DNA of 64,000 nt from Thiotrichales bacterium (GCA_011389995.1 JAABTG010000012.1:1-64000); one strand, 5' to 3'. Numbered from the stretch's first letter, positions 52,001 through 60,259 are shown. Notes: generated from the letters alone by a model not told the origin. Program-made: numbers and translations.

Positions 52001-52168
52001 GGGGTGGGGGCCGATGTGATGCGGCGCATCGCCGCCCCCATGGTGGGGGGCGTCGCCAGCTCCCTGGTGCTGGTGCTGCTCATCATCCCGGCGGTATACA
52101 GCTGGCTGGAACAGAGGCGTCTGGACGGGCAGCCGGCGCAGGCAGGAGGGAGCGATGAAGCATCCTGA
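49019..52168 (+). CDS. cusA: CusA-type copper/silver RND efflux pump
   Basis: 1049 residues, full length, with twelve predicted membrane spans and two large periplasmic loops. The three methionines that form the CusA metal pathway are present at Met566 (LMYMPTTLPG), Met616 (PLSMIETVI) and Met665 (RIDMLTTGI). Their spacing (50 and 49) equals that of Escherichia coli Met573, Met623 and Met672. The TM4 proton-relay segment reads AIGAMVDAAIVMVENAHK. It exports Cu(I)/Ag(I) from periplasm or inner leaflet. It is coupled to adaptors on both sides. Confidence 0.96.
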   Translation: MMDAILEYCARQRILVILVALILAGAGYWSLQHTAVDAVPDVSDTQVIIYSKWDGQSPQVIEDQITYPLLTTMLHVPGAADVRGYSAFGYSLIYVLFEEGTDIYWARSRVLEYLDQVRGKLPAAADISLGPDATGVGWVYQYALRSGDHDLAALRSLQDWYLRYALEAVPGVSEVASIGGYVRQYQVEVDPARLRAYRIPFGDVVAAVERSNRDEGGRLIEHSGAEYLIRGLGYVTSVADLEQVPVKVDERGVPVTLGQLGRVHLGTDVRRGIAELNGEGQVAGGIVVMQHGANASRVIRDVKAALGEAKKGLPAGVEVVPVYDRAPLIDASVGTLVHALWYESLVVAAIVLLFLWHLRSTLVIVLTLPVAILIAFIFTRWMGITMNIMSLGGIAIAIGAMVDAAIVMVENAHKHVERLGRDADRGDHAAAVMAGMKEVATPIFVSLVVLTLSFLPLLMLTGEEGRLFTPLVWTKTFAMGAAALLSITLIPALMMYFVRGRIFNEQSNPVSTVLIGIYRPILRATLRLRLLTVGLFVALGLVTVPVFNGLGKEFMPPLYEGSLMYMPTTLPGVSVSEIGRVMQNQDRELKRIPEVQTVFGKAGRADSATDPAPLSMIETVITLKPRDQWRPGLTTEDLIREMDEAVSIPGLVSGWTMPIRGRIDMLTTGIRTPLGIKVYGSDLEVLDHVAAQMEGALADLPGSENVYADRATRGYYVDVTVDRRQAARYGLNVADVQDVLRTAVGGANLGWTVEGRERYPINVRYQADHRDDIDALGREVMVPFGDGDYIPLGVVTDIRVTQAATEVKSENGLLVNYVYIDLAGVDAGSYVAAAEAAIADGVEMPEGVYYEWSGSYRNLERAWDTFAYVIPLTLLVILVLYYLVFRSIAKALLVMVAIPFSLIGAVWLLALLDYHLSVAVVVGLLALLGVAAETAVVMIIYLEAAVKRRREEGTLRSRQDLFDAIYEGAVLRLRPKIMTVATIGLSLMPLMLSAGVGADVMRRIAAPMVGGVASSLVLVLLIIPAVYSWLEQRRLDGQPAQAGGSDEAS

Positions 52169-52985
52169 TATACGACTCACCCGGGGTCCGCTGCTGGCCC
52201 TCGGGCTGATACTCATGGCGGCCACGGCCGTGGCCGGGCCCATCCGCTATGCCGCCGAGGTGGTGGTGGACCCGCGGGCCGTTCACACCGTCACCCTGCG
52301 CACCAACGCCCGCATCGTGGACATGGAGGGCCTCAATCCGGGGCGCCGGGTGGCGGCGGGGGACACCCTGTTCACCTTCGCCAGCGCCGAGCTGCGAACC
52401 CTGCAGAAGAGCTATCTCACCACCCATCGCAACCTCGGGGACATCAGCGACATCACGCCGCGGGTGAAGGAGAACGTCACCCAGAACAGGCTGTCCCTGC
52501 TGTGGCGGGGCATGAGCGAGGAGGACATCGAGCTCATCGAGGAGACCGCCGAACCCCTGGAGGCGGTGGCCGTCAAGGCCCCCGTCGACGGCGTCATCAC
52601 CCGGGTGGACATCCGCATGGGCCAGGTGGTGAACGCCGGTGTGCAGAGCGGGCAGTTCGCCGCCGTGGGGGTGCCGGTGCTGGGCATCGCCGAGGACCAT
52701 CGGCTGGTGGTAGAGGCCCGGGTGTCCCCCGCCGATGCCGTGCACTTCCGTGCCGGCATGCCCCTCGTCATCGAGGCCGGGGGGGAAACCAGGGACGGCC
52801 AGGTGGAACAGGTGCTGCCCCTGGCGGATGCCGCCGTACCCCGCCAGCGGGTGGTGGTGCGGCCGGTGGACCGGGCCGGCCTTCATCCCGGCATGCGCGT
52901 GCTGGTGAGGTTGCCGGGGGATGGCACCTCCCGCCTGCCGTCCGCGTCTCCCCGAAGGGAAGACCATGCCGCACACCGTCATTGA
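52155..52985 (+). CDS. Short membrane-fusion adaptor 3
   Basis: 276 residues, starting inside the cusA 3' end (14-base overlap). A signal peptide (about 8-27, LALGLILMAATAVAG) is followed by a compact adaptor: IRYAAEVVVDPRAVHTVTL, hairpin motif LLWRGMSEEDIELIEE and barrel VKAPVDGVITRVDIRMGQ. It lacks the long C-terminal membrane-proximal region of the other adaptors and ends REDHAAHRH, a His-rich tail. It may be a shortened modulator. It overlaps adaptor 4 by 20 bases. Confidence 0.85.
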   Translation: MKHPDIRLTRGPLLALGLILMAATAVAGPIRYAAEVVVDPRAVHTVTLRTNARIVDMEGLNPGRRVAAGDTLFTFASAELRTLQKSYLTTHRNLGDISDITPRVKENVTQNRLSLLWRGMSEEDIELIEETAEPLEAVAVKAPVDGVITRVDIRMGQVVNAGVQSGQFAAVGVPVLGIAEDHRLVVEARVSPADAVHFRAGMPLVIEAGGETRDGQVEQVLPLADAAVPRQRVVVRPVDRAGLHPGMRVLVRLPGDGTSRLPSASPRREDHAAHRH

Positions 52986-54183
52986 TCACGGCTCACCCAT
53001 GCCCCATACCGACCAGGCCATGAACAGAACCATTTCCCATGCCATCGTCAGCCGGCTGGCGGCCGCCATCGTCCTGCTCGGGGCCGCCGCCGCTCACGGC
53101 CATGGTGAGCTCAGCGCCTTCGGCAGCGAGGGGGGCGAGGGCCGCCGCACCATCCACGTGGGCCTGCCCCAGGCCATGGCCCGGCACCCGGGGCTCATCA
53201 CCGCTCGCAAGGCCATCGCCCAGGACCGCAGCAGCACCCTGCGTGCCGACGGGCGGGTGGCGGCTCGCGTGGACCGCGAACGGGAGGTCACCGTCAATAC
53301 CGGCGGTGCCGTCCGTGAGGTGTTCATCCGCCGCGGCCAGCGGGTGGAGGAGGGAGAGCCCATGGTGAGCGTCTTCAGCCCCGACTTCATGCTGACCCAG
53401 AGGGGCTACCTGTCCATGATGGAGGACAGCGTGCGCCTCGAGCAGATCCGCACCCTGGGCAACCTGCCGGACTACCTGGAGGACTCCCGGGAGAACCTGC
53501 TGTGGTGGGGCATGACGGAAGGCGAGGTCAAGGCCCTGGTGGAGGAGGGCACGGTGAAGGAGACCCTCACCGCCACGGCCCCCATCTCGGGTATCGTCAC
53601 GGCGGTGCTGGTGACGCCCGGTTCCCTCATCAATGCCGGCGACCGGGGCATGAGCACCTTCGTCATAACCGGCGCCCCGGTGGCCCGGGTGGTGCCCGAC
53701 GACGGCCTGTGGGCCGAGGGACGGGTCGCCCCCGCACGTCTCGATGAACTGAGGGTGGGCCAGAAGGTGCGCATGCGGGTGGGCAGGACCATCAAGTGGT
53801 ACAGCGGCGAGGTGGTGCTGGTGGATCCCATGGTGGACCCGGCCGATCAGCGGGGCCGTTTCTACGCCGCCTTCGACCACTTCCCCCCCGCCTACGGCCT
53901 CGGCGCACCCCTGGAGATACTGGTGGAGACCCCGGCGGAGACGGGGGTGTGGGTGCCCGGCGAGGCCGTCATCACCGTGGACGATGCCGATTATGTCTAC
54001 GTCCGGAAGGACGCGGACATCTTCGAGCGTCGCTACGTGGACCTGGGGGCCCGGGACCAGGGTTGGGTACGGGTGAGGGAGGGGGTGACGGCCGGTGAGG
54101 CCGTGGTCACCGGGGGCTCCCAGCTCCTGGAAGGCAAGCGCCTCCTCGGCGGCGGCTCGGGCGGCGGGGACGATCATCACTGA
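52966..54183 (+). CDS. Membrane-fusion adaptor 4
   Basis: 405 residues from the ATG at 52966, chosen for its AAGGGA ribosome-binding site; ATG 53020 would trim 18 residues and give a tidier signal peptide (MNRTISHAIVSRLAAAIVLLG). The adaptor core contains VNTGGAVREVFIRRGQRVEEG, hairpin motif LLWWGMTEGEVKALVEE and TAPISGIVTAVLVTPG. The tail is GGGSGGGDDHH. It lies directly upstream of the second pump and is the likely adaptor for it. It overlaps adaptor 3, so translation is coupled. Confidence 0.88.
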   Translation: MPHTVIDHGSPMPHTDQAMNRTISHAIVSRLAAAIVLLGAAAAHGHGELSAFGSEGGEGRRTIHVGLPQAMARHPGLITARKAIAQDRSSTLRADGRVAARVDREREVTVNTGGAVREVFIRRGQRVEEGEPMVSVFSPDFMLTQRGYLSMMEDSVRLEQIRTLGNLPDYLEDSRENLLWWGMTEGEVKALVEEGTVKETLTATAPISGIVTAVLVTPGSLINAGDRGMSTFVITGAPVARVVPDDGLWAEGRVAPARLDELRVGQKVRMRVGRTIKWYSGEVVLVDPMVDPADQRGRFYAAFDHFPPAYGLGAPLEILVETPAETGVWVPGEAVITVDDADYVYVRKDADIFERRYVDLGARDQGWVRVREGVTAGEAVVTGGSQLLEGKRLLGGGSGGGDDHH

Positions 54184-54284
54184 TTTTTGGTTATTGGTTC
54201 TTCGTCCTTTGTCATTTGGTGAATGCAGGGGCCCCATGAGTGCACCGGAAACAAATGACCAGGGACGAATAACAAATCACGAGG
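54181..54284. repeat. Imperfect inverted repeat between adaptor 4 and pump 2
   Basis: The left arm at 54181-54220 and the right arm at 54246-54281 share TGATTT, GTTATTCGTCC and GTCATTTG in inverted order, separated by about 25 bases. The AT-rich arms contrast with flanking genes. Its TTCGTCC..GTCATTTG words are typical of extragenic repeats rather than of an operator. It may be a REP-type insertion that separates the pump 2 transcript from the upstream operon. Confidence 0.6.
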
Positions 54285-54290
54285 TATTCC

Positions 54291-57200
54291 ATGGTTAGCG
54301 CCATCATCCGCTGGTCCCTGAGCAACCGTGTCACGGTCATGGTGGCGGCCCTCGTGGTCACGGGGCTGGCCCTGTTCGCCGGCAGCCGCATGGCCCTGGA
54401 CGTGTTCCCGGAGTTCGCCCCCACCCAGGTGGTGATCCAGACCGAGGCCCCCGGGTTCTCTCCCGAGGACGTGGAACGCCTGGTGACGGTGCCCATCGAG
54501 AGCCTGGTTTTGGGCGCGCCCGGCATCGAATCCGTGCGCTCCGAGTCCTCCATCGGTCTGTCCCGCATCATCGCGGTGTTCCAGTGGGGTACCGATATCT
54601 ACGACGCCCGCCAGATCGTGGGCCAGCGTCTCGCCCTCATCCAGGACCGCCTGCCGTCGGGGGTCCAGGCCCCGGAGGCCATGCCCGCCACCTCGGCCAT
54701 CTCCTGGCTCCAGAAGTACGCCATCATCGACACCCGCGCGGACTTCCGCGCCCTCGAGTTGCGCACTCTGGCGGACTGGGTGTTTCGCTACCGCCTGCTG
54801 GCCGAGGAGGGCGTGGCCTCGGTGGTGAGCCAGGGCGGCGACGTCAAGCAGTACCAGGCCCTGGTGGACCCCCTGAAGCTGAACCAGTTCGATGTCTCCC
54901 TCAGCGATGTGGTGGCGGCGGCCGGCGGTGCCAGCGACATCCGGCCCGGCGCCTTCATCTATCCCGGGGCCCAGCAGGAGCTCACGGTGCGCGGCGATGC
55001 CCAGGTGGGGGACGTCACGGACATCGCCAAGGTCCCCGTGACCCTGCGGGACGGCACCGCCATCACCGTGGGGGACGTGGCCGAGGTGAAGGTGGGGCCC
55101 GCCATCAAGCGCGGCGATGCCCGTTTCAACGGTCAGCCGGCGGTGGTGGGGACGGTGTCCAAATTGTATGGTGCGGATACCGTGCGCACCACCGAGGGCG
55201 TGGAAGAGACCCTCGCCAACCTGCGCCAGGCGTTGCCGGAGGACGCGCGGCTGGTGCCCGACACCTTCAGCCAGGCCAGCTTCATCCATGCCGCCATGGG
55301 CAACATGAGCGACGCCATGATGCAGGCGGCGGCGGTGGTGGCCACTGTCCTGCTGTTGTTCCTGTTTCGCTGGACCCCCACCATCATCAGCTTTATCGCC
55401 ATTCCCCTGTCTCTGCTCGCCGCCATCGTGGTGCTGTGGCTGTTCGGCGTGGGTCTCAACGCCCTGGTGCTGGGAGGGCTGGTGATCGCCATCGGCGAGG
55501 TGGTGGACGATGCCGTCATCGACGTGGAGAACGTCTACCGGCGGCTGCGGGAGAATATCCTCGCCGGCCAGCCCCTGGCCCAGTTCAAGGTGGTGATGGC
55601 GGCCTCCATCGAGATCCGCTCGGCGGTGGTCTACGCCACCCTCATCATCGTGGTGGTGTTCCTGCCGGTATTCTTCCTCCAGGGCATCGAGGGACGCATC
55701 TTCGCCCCCCTGGCCGGGGCCTACATCGCCGCCATCGTCTCATCCCTGGTGGTGGCCGTTACCGTGACCCCGGTGCTGTGCTATCTGCTGCTGTGCTGCA
55801 AGGCCAAGCGCATCGCCCTGGATCCCAGCCCGGTGCTGGTGTGGCTGGAACAACGTTACCGGCCGTTGCTCGGGAAGGCCCTGGCGCGGCCCCGCTTCGT
55901 CTTCATGGGGGCCGGCGGGCTGCTGGTCCTCGCCCTGGTGCTGTTGCCCTTCCTCGGGCGCTCCTTCCTGCCGGCCTTCCACGAGGGCAACATCGTCATC
56001 GCCGTGACCCACCTGCCGGGCACCTCCCTCAAGGAGAACGTGCGCACCGGTGACTACATCCAGGCCATGCTGCGGGAGCGCCACCCCGAGATCCGCACCG
56101 TGGTGCAGCGGGCCGGCCGCTCGCGCCTGGACGAGGACGCCATGCCGGTGAACTTCAGCGAGTTCGACATCACCCTGAGACCCGGCCACGAGAACAGCCC
56201 CGAGCTCATGGCCGCCCTGCGGGAGGACCTCGCCTCGGTGCCCGGCATCACCGTGAACGTGGGCCAGTTCATCGCCCACCGCATGTACGAACTGCTGTCC
56301 GGGGTGCGCTCCCAGCTGGCGGTGAAGATCTACGGCAGCGATCTGGACACCCTGCTGGACCTGGCCCGGCAGGTGCATGGTCGTGTCGCCGGCGTGGCGG
56401 GGGTGGTGGACCTGCAGACCGAGCAGCGGGTGAAGGTGCCCGGCATCGACATCCGCGTGGACCGCGCCGCCGCCGCCCGCCATGGCCTCAGGCCGGCGGA
56501 CATCTCCCGCTACGTGGAGAACGCCATCAACGGCGTGGTGGTGGGCCAGGTGCTGGAGGAGGGGGGACGCAGCTTCGACATCCTGGTGCGCATCGACGAG
56601 TACAGCCGCGACCACGTGGCGGACCTCGAGGACCTGCCTCTGCGCACTCCCGACGGTGCACGGGTGCGGCTGGCGGACATCGCCGCCGTGGTCCAGGTGC
56701 AGCAACCCTTCTTCGTGGAGCGTGAGGGCGGCAACCGCCGCGCCACGGTGGCCTGGAATGTGGAGGGGCGGGACCTCAACGGCGTGGCCACGGATGTCCA
56801 GCAGGCCCTCGCCGATCTCGAAATGCCCACGGGCTACACCTGGCAGCTGGGCGGCGAATACGAGGGCCAGGAACGCTCCTCCCGCACCCTGCTGATGTTC
56901 GGCGGGCTCGCGGTGCTGCTGGTGTTCGCCCTGCTGGTGCAGGTATTCCGCAGCCTGCGGCTCGCCCTCATGGTGTTCATCAATCTGCCCCTGGCCCTCA
57001 TCGGCGGGGTGTTGGCGCTGTGGCTGGCGGGGGTGGACCTCAACGTCTCGTCCATGGTGGGTTTCATCGCCCTGTTTGGTATCGCCACCCGTAACGGTAT
57101 CCTGTTGGTGTCGCGCTACCAGCGCATGCTCAGAGAACACCCCGCCATGGCCATGGAGAGAATAGTCACCGACGGCGCCGTGGAGCGCATGGCCCCCATC

Positions 57201-57428
57201 CTCATGACCGCCGGTACCGCGGCCCTGGCGGTGGTGCCCCTGCTGTTCGGCTCCCCCGTGGGCAAGGAGATGGAGCAGCCCCTGGCCTGGGTGTTGCTGG
57301 GCGGGCTCACCACATCCACACTGCTCAACCTGGTGGTGGTGCCCGCGTGGTTCAATCTCATCGGGCAGCGTAACCGGGACGCCCTGAAGAGCGAGGATCG
57401 CCTGCTGGAGGAGGCCTACCGGCCATGA
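54291..57428 (+). CDS. Second heavy-metal RND pump without the CusA methionine triad
   Basis: 1045 residues, full-length RND permease. The TM4 signature is IAIGEVVDDAVIDVENVYRR, which resembles the NrsA-type (nickel) group of heavy-metal pumps rather than CusA. At the three CusA methionine sites it reads IVIAVTHLPG, NFSEFDITLRP and RMYELLSGVRS, so the triad is lost. Copper/silver is therefore unlikely as main substrate; a divalent metal or another cargo is possible. GAGG lies six bases before the ATG. It overlaps the cytochrome gene by four bases (ATGA). Confidence 0.92.
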   Translation: MVSAIIRWSLSNRVTVMVAALVVTGLALFAGSRMALDVFPEFAPTQVVIQTEAPGFSPEDVERLVTVPIESLVLGAPGIESVRSESSIGLSRIIAVFQWGTDIYDARQIVGQRLALIQDRLPSGVQAPEAMPATSAISWLQKYAIIDTRADFRALELRTLADWVFRYRLLAEEGVASVVSQGGDVKQYQALVDPLKLNQFDVSLSDVVAAAGGASDIRPGAFIYPGAQQELTVRGDAQVGDVTDIAKVPVTLRDGTAITVGDVAEVKVGPAIKRGDARFNGQPAVVGTVSKLYGADTVRTTEGVEETLANLRQALPEDARLVPDTFSQASFIHAAMGNMSDAMMQAAAVVATVLLLFLFRWTPTIISFIAIPLSLLAAIVVLWLFGVGLNALVLGGLVIAIGEVVDDAVIDVENVYRRLRENILAGQPLAQFKVVMAASIEIRSAVVYATLIIVVVFLPVFFLQGIEGRIFAPLAGAYIAAIVSSLVVAVTVTPVLCYLLLCCKAKRIALDPSPVLVWLEQRYRPLLGKALARPRFVFMGAGGLLVLALVLLPFLGRSFLPAFHEGNIVIAVTHLPGTSLKENVRTGDYIQAMLRERHPEIRTVVQRAGRSRLDEDAMPVNFSEFDITLRPGHENSPELMAALREDLASVPGITVNVGQFIAHRMYELLSGVRSQLAVKIYGSDLDTLLDLARQVHGRVAGVAGVVDLQTEQRVKVPGIDIRVDRAAAARHGLRPADISRYVENAINGVVVGQVLEEGGRSFDILVRIDEYSRDHVADLEDLPLRTPDGARVRLADIAAVVQVQQPFFVEREGGNRRATVAWNVEGRDLNGVATDVQQALADLEMPTGYTWQLGGEYEGQERSSRTLLMFGGLAVLLVFALLVQVFRSLRLALMVFINLPLALIGGVLALWLAGVDLNVSSMVGFIALFGIATRNGILLVSRYQRMLREHPAMAMERIVTDGAVERMAPILMTAGTAALAVVPLLFGSPVGKEMEQPLAWVLLGGLTTSTLLNLVVVPAWFNLIGQRNRDALKSEDRLLEEAYRP

Positions 57429-58711
57429 TGAGACACCCCGCCGTACACATCGCCCTCATCGTTTTCATCGCCCTGGTCCTGACCCTGGTGGCCCGCGGCT
57501 GCGACGGCGACCACGAGTCCCAGCTGCCCGACGATCAAGGGGTCACCGAGGCCCCCCTGCCGGCCCCGCTGGAACCGGCGGAGCCGGTGACCGCCCCCAC
57601 GGCCACCGCGGCGCGGGAGACCAAGGCCTCCGGCAAGGTCAATCCCTGCCTCAAGCAGACCCCTGCGTCCGCGACCCCGTCCTCACCGCCCGCTGATGAG
57701 TCCGGCGCCAGGAGTCCTGTGGCCCCCGCGTCCGAACCATCCGCGCCGCCTCCGGACTCCGCCCGCGGCGCGCTGCCGCCCGCGGAATCCGTAAGCGTGA
57801 TGCCCTATGCGAAGGGAAACCGCCCCTGCATCAAGGGGCCACCCCCCGGGCGGGACGCGCCGGCAGCGGTGGCCCGCAGCCCCGCCCCCCGGGAGGCCGC
57901 GCCGCACCCGTCGTCCTCCGGAGAATCCGTGAGGGTGTTGCCCCACGCTGAAGATACGGCAACCCGTCCCTGCATCAAGGCCCCTCCCGGTGGCGCCGCC
58001 ACCGCGCAGCGTGCCGAAGCGGGCAGCCCGGGGACCCCGTCCGCAGGCCATGTCGTCCCGGACGCGGAGACGCCTCAGGCCCAAGAGGCGGAAGGCGCTC
58101 GCGCCACCGGCGGTGGCCCGCGGCTCGCCTCCAGTCTGGACGACGGCCCGCCCATGACCCAGCGCATCATGCGTCGCGGTGGCGAGCCGGCGGCTCCGCC
58201 GCCATCCTCCACGGCCAGGCTCGCCACCTCCATGGACGACGGTACCCCCGACCATCACGAACGCCAGCACGAAGCGGGGCTGGAGCACGGGCACGACGAT
58301 ACCCCCGCGGCCCCCCAGGCCGGCGGCACGTCCGCGACGGGGGACCACGCGAGGCACGTGGAGAAGATGAAGGCGGGCCGCCACGCCGACCTCAGCCATC
58401 TGCGCATGGACCCGCCCGGCTACCCGGCCCCCGAGAAGTATCATGCCGGCAGGGATCTTTATGAGGCCCACTGTCAGTCCTGCCATGGCGATCGCGGCAC
58501 CGGTACCGACCACGCCCCGCCCCTGCTCCACCCGTACTACAACCCCAATGACCACGGCGACGACTACTTCTACAACGCCGTGGCCCACGGCGCCCAGCAG
58601 CACCTGTGGGACTACGGCAACATGCCTGCGCTACCCCACATCGGCCGCGAGCAGGTGAGCGAGATCATCAGCTACGTGCGCTGGCTGCAACGCCAGGCCA
58701 ACATCTACTGA
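57425..58711 (+). CDS. Membrane-anchored cytochrome c with long repeat-bearing linker
   Basis: 428 residues. One N-terminal membrane span (about 7-23) is followed by a roughly 300-residue Pro/Ala-rich linker and a C-terminal cytochrome c domain with Cys350-Gln-Ser-Cys353-His354 and Met400 (YGNMPALP). The linker has three PC(L/I)K motifs at Cys75, Cys135 and Cys183, a duplicated SVxV..P(Y/H)A..RPCIK(G/A)PP unit, a duplicated RLA(S/T)S(L/M)DDG unit, and a His-rich stretch (about 276-325). It is coupled to pump 2 by ATGA. It could move electrons or metal between membrane and a periplasmic partner. The hairpin after it is at 58710-58737. Confidence 0.85.
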   Translation: MMRHPAVHIALIVFIALVLTLVARGCDGDHESQLPDDQGVTEAPLPAPLEPAEPVTAPTATAARETKASGKVNPCLKQTPASATPSSPPADESGARSPVAPASEPSAPPPDSARGALPPAESVSVMPYAKGNRPCIKGPPPGRDAPAAVARSPAPREAAPHPSSSGESVRVLPHAEDTATRPCIKAPPGGAATAQRAEAGSPGTPSAGHVVPDAETPQAQEAEGARATGGGPRLASSLDDGPPMTQRIMRRGGEPAAPPPSSTARLATSMDDGTPDHHERQHEAGLEHGHDDTPAAPQAGGTSATGDHARHVEKMKAGRHADLSHLRMDPPGYPAPEKYHAGRDLYEAHCQSCHGDRGTGTDHAPPLLHPYYNPNDHGDDYFYNAVAHGAQQHLWDYGNMPALPHIGREQVSEIISYVRWLQRQANIY

Positions 58712-58737
58712 GGAAGGCGCGGGGATACCGCGTCCTC
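58710..58737. terminator. Bulged hairpin between convergent cytochrome and pap genes
   Basis: GAGGA (58710-58714) faces TCCTC (58733-58737), and CGCGG (58718-58722) faces CCGCG (58728-58732), with a three-base bulge. It overlaps the cytochrome stop and lies before the convergent pap stop. It is probably a terminator for the cytochrome transcript; no T-run is present. Confidence 0.45.
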
Positions 58738-58759
58738 GGCCGAAGAAAAGCGGTCGGTC

Positions 58760-60259
58760 TCAGCCGCGATCCAGGGCCCGCTCCAGGGTCTCGCAGAAGG
58801 TCCTGAGCACTTCGATCCGCCCATGCCGCTTGTCATTGCCGGCCACCACCGTCCACGGCGCATGGGCGGTGGAGGTACGTGCCACCATGTCGTTGACGGC
58901 GTCCTTGTAGGCATCCCAGCGCTCGCGGTTGCGCCAGTCCTCATCGGTGATCTTGTGCTGCTTGTAGGGCACGTCGGCGCGCGCCTCGAAGCGGGCCAGC
59001 TGCTCCTCCTTGCTGATGTGGATCCAGAACTTGGCGATGGCGATGCCGGCCTCGGCGAGTTGTTCCTCGAAGACGTCGATCTCCGCGAAGGCCCGCATCC
59101 ACTCGATGTTGTCGGCGAAGCCTTCCACCCGTTCCACCAGCACCCGGCCGTACCAGGAACGATCGAACAGGGCCACATAGCCCGCCCGGGGGATGTGCCG
59201 CCAGAACCGCCACAGGTAATGATGGGCCCGCTCCTCGTCGGTGGGTGCGGCGATGGGGATGACACGGTAGAGGCGGGCGTCCATGGCGCCGGTGACGCGG
59301 CGGATGGCCCCTCCCTTGCCGGCGGCGTCCCAGCCTTCGAATACCGCCACCGTGGAGACCCCGGCGTTCCAGGCGGCCCAGGACAGGGCGTTCAGCCGGC
59401 TCTGGTATTTCTTCAGCTGTCTCTTGTAATCGGTGCGCTCCAGGGCGGGGGAGAGATCCACGTGATCGAGGATGGTGATCTGGGCCTCGGGGGTGTCGAT
59501 GGACACGGGCTCGGAATGGGGCAGGGCGTCGTCGGAGGACGCCGGCACCGCGCTTAGGGCGAGGCGTTGCTCGAGGGCGGCGAGCAGGGTCTCACCGGTG
59601 GTGTAGTCGCGGTAGCGGGGATCGGCGGCCTCGATGACGTACCAGGGGGCCACGCCACTGTCGGTGGCGCGCAGGACTTTCTCGCTCACCTCGATGAAGC
59701 GCGTGTAGAGTTTGGCGAACTCCTTCTGCTTGGGGGCCAGCTTGCGACGCCGATCGCCCTTCTTCATGTCCTTGAAGCGCTTGGCCTGTGCCTCCCGGGA
59801 CAGGTGGAACCAGAACTTCACGATGAGGGCGCCGTCGTCCGTGAGCATGCGCTCGAACTCCGCGATGTGGGCCAGTTCCTCGTCCAGTTCCGCCTCGGTG
59901 GTGGCGCCGGTGGCGCGGTCCACGATGGGGGCGGTGTACCACGAGCCGAACAGCACGCCGATGGCGGTGTTGGGGGGCAGGGCGCGCCAGAAGCGCCACC
60001 AGCGGGGGCGTTGGCGTTCCTCATCGGTCTCGTCCCAGAAGGCGACGGTCTGGAGTCCCCGGGTGTCCAGCCACTCATGGAGCCGGTTCACCACCTCGCT
60101 CTTGCCCGCGCCCTCCACGCCGGACACCACGACGATGACCGGGAAGTCGGCCTCCCGCAGGCGTCGCTGGGCTTCCAGGAGCCGGGTGCGGAGCTCGGGC
60201 TCCCGGGCCTTGAAGTCTTTCTTGTCGATGCGACGACCCACCTCGGCGGCATCAAACAT
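58760..60259 (-). CDS. pap: Polyphosphate:AMP phosphotransferase (two-domain PPK2)
   Basis: 499 residues from the ATG at 60259 (GGAG eight bases upstream; the frame runs open further 5'). Two PPK2 domains are in tandem. The first has VSGVEGAGKSEVVNRL and DETDEERQRPRWWRFWR (about residues 40-110). The second has FEGWDAAGKGGAIRRVTGAMD and HHYLWRFWRHIPRAGYVALFDRSWYGRVL (about 300-390). Two-domain class-II enzymes convert AMP to ADP with polyphosphate. A P-loop and lid are visible in both halves. It is divergent from the GT39-like gene. Confidence 0.94.
   Translation of the reverse strand: MFDAAEVGRRIDKKDFKAREPELRTRLLEAQRRLREADFPVIVVVSGVEGAGKSEVVNRLHEWLDTRGLQTVAFWDETDEERQRPRWWRFWRALPPNTAIGVLFGSWYTAPIVDRATGATTEAELDEELAHIAEFERMLTDDGALIVKFWFHLSREAQAKRFKDMKKGDRRRKLAPKQKEFAKLYTRFIEVSEKVLRATDSGVAPWYVIEAADPRYRDYTTGETLLAALEQRLALSAVPASSDDALPHSEPVSIDTPEAQITILDHVDLSPALERTDYKRQLKKYQSRLNALSWAAWNAGVSTVAVFEGWDAAGKGGAIRRVTGAMDARLYRVIPIAAPTDEERAHHYLWRFWRHIPRAGYVALFDRSWYGRVLVERVEGFADNIEWMRAFAEIDVFEEQLAEAGIAIAKFWIHISKEEQLARFEARADVPYKQHKITDEDWRNRERWDAYKDAVNDMVARTSTAHAPWTVVAGNDKRHGRIEVLRTFCETLERALDRG

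Noticed and set aside
49187-52243. Long minus-strand frame opposite cusA
   Set aside because: Antisense shadow: His/Gly/Gln-rich, no recognisable domain, and fully covered by a well-supported pump gene.
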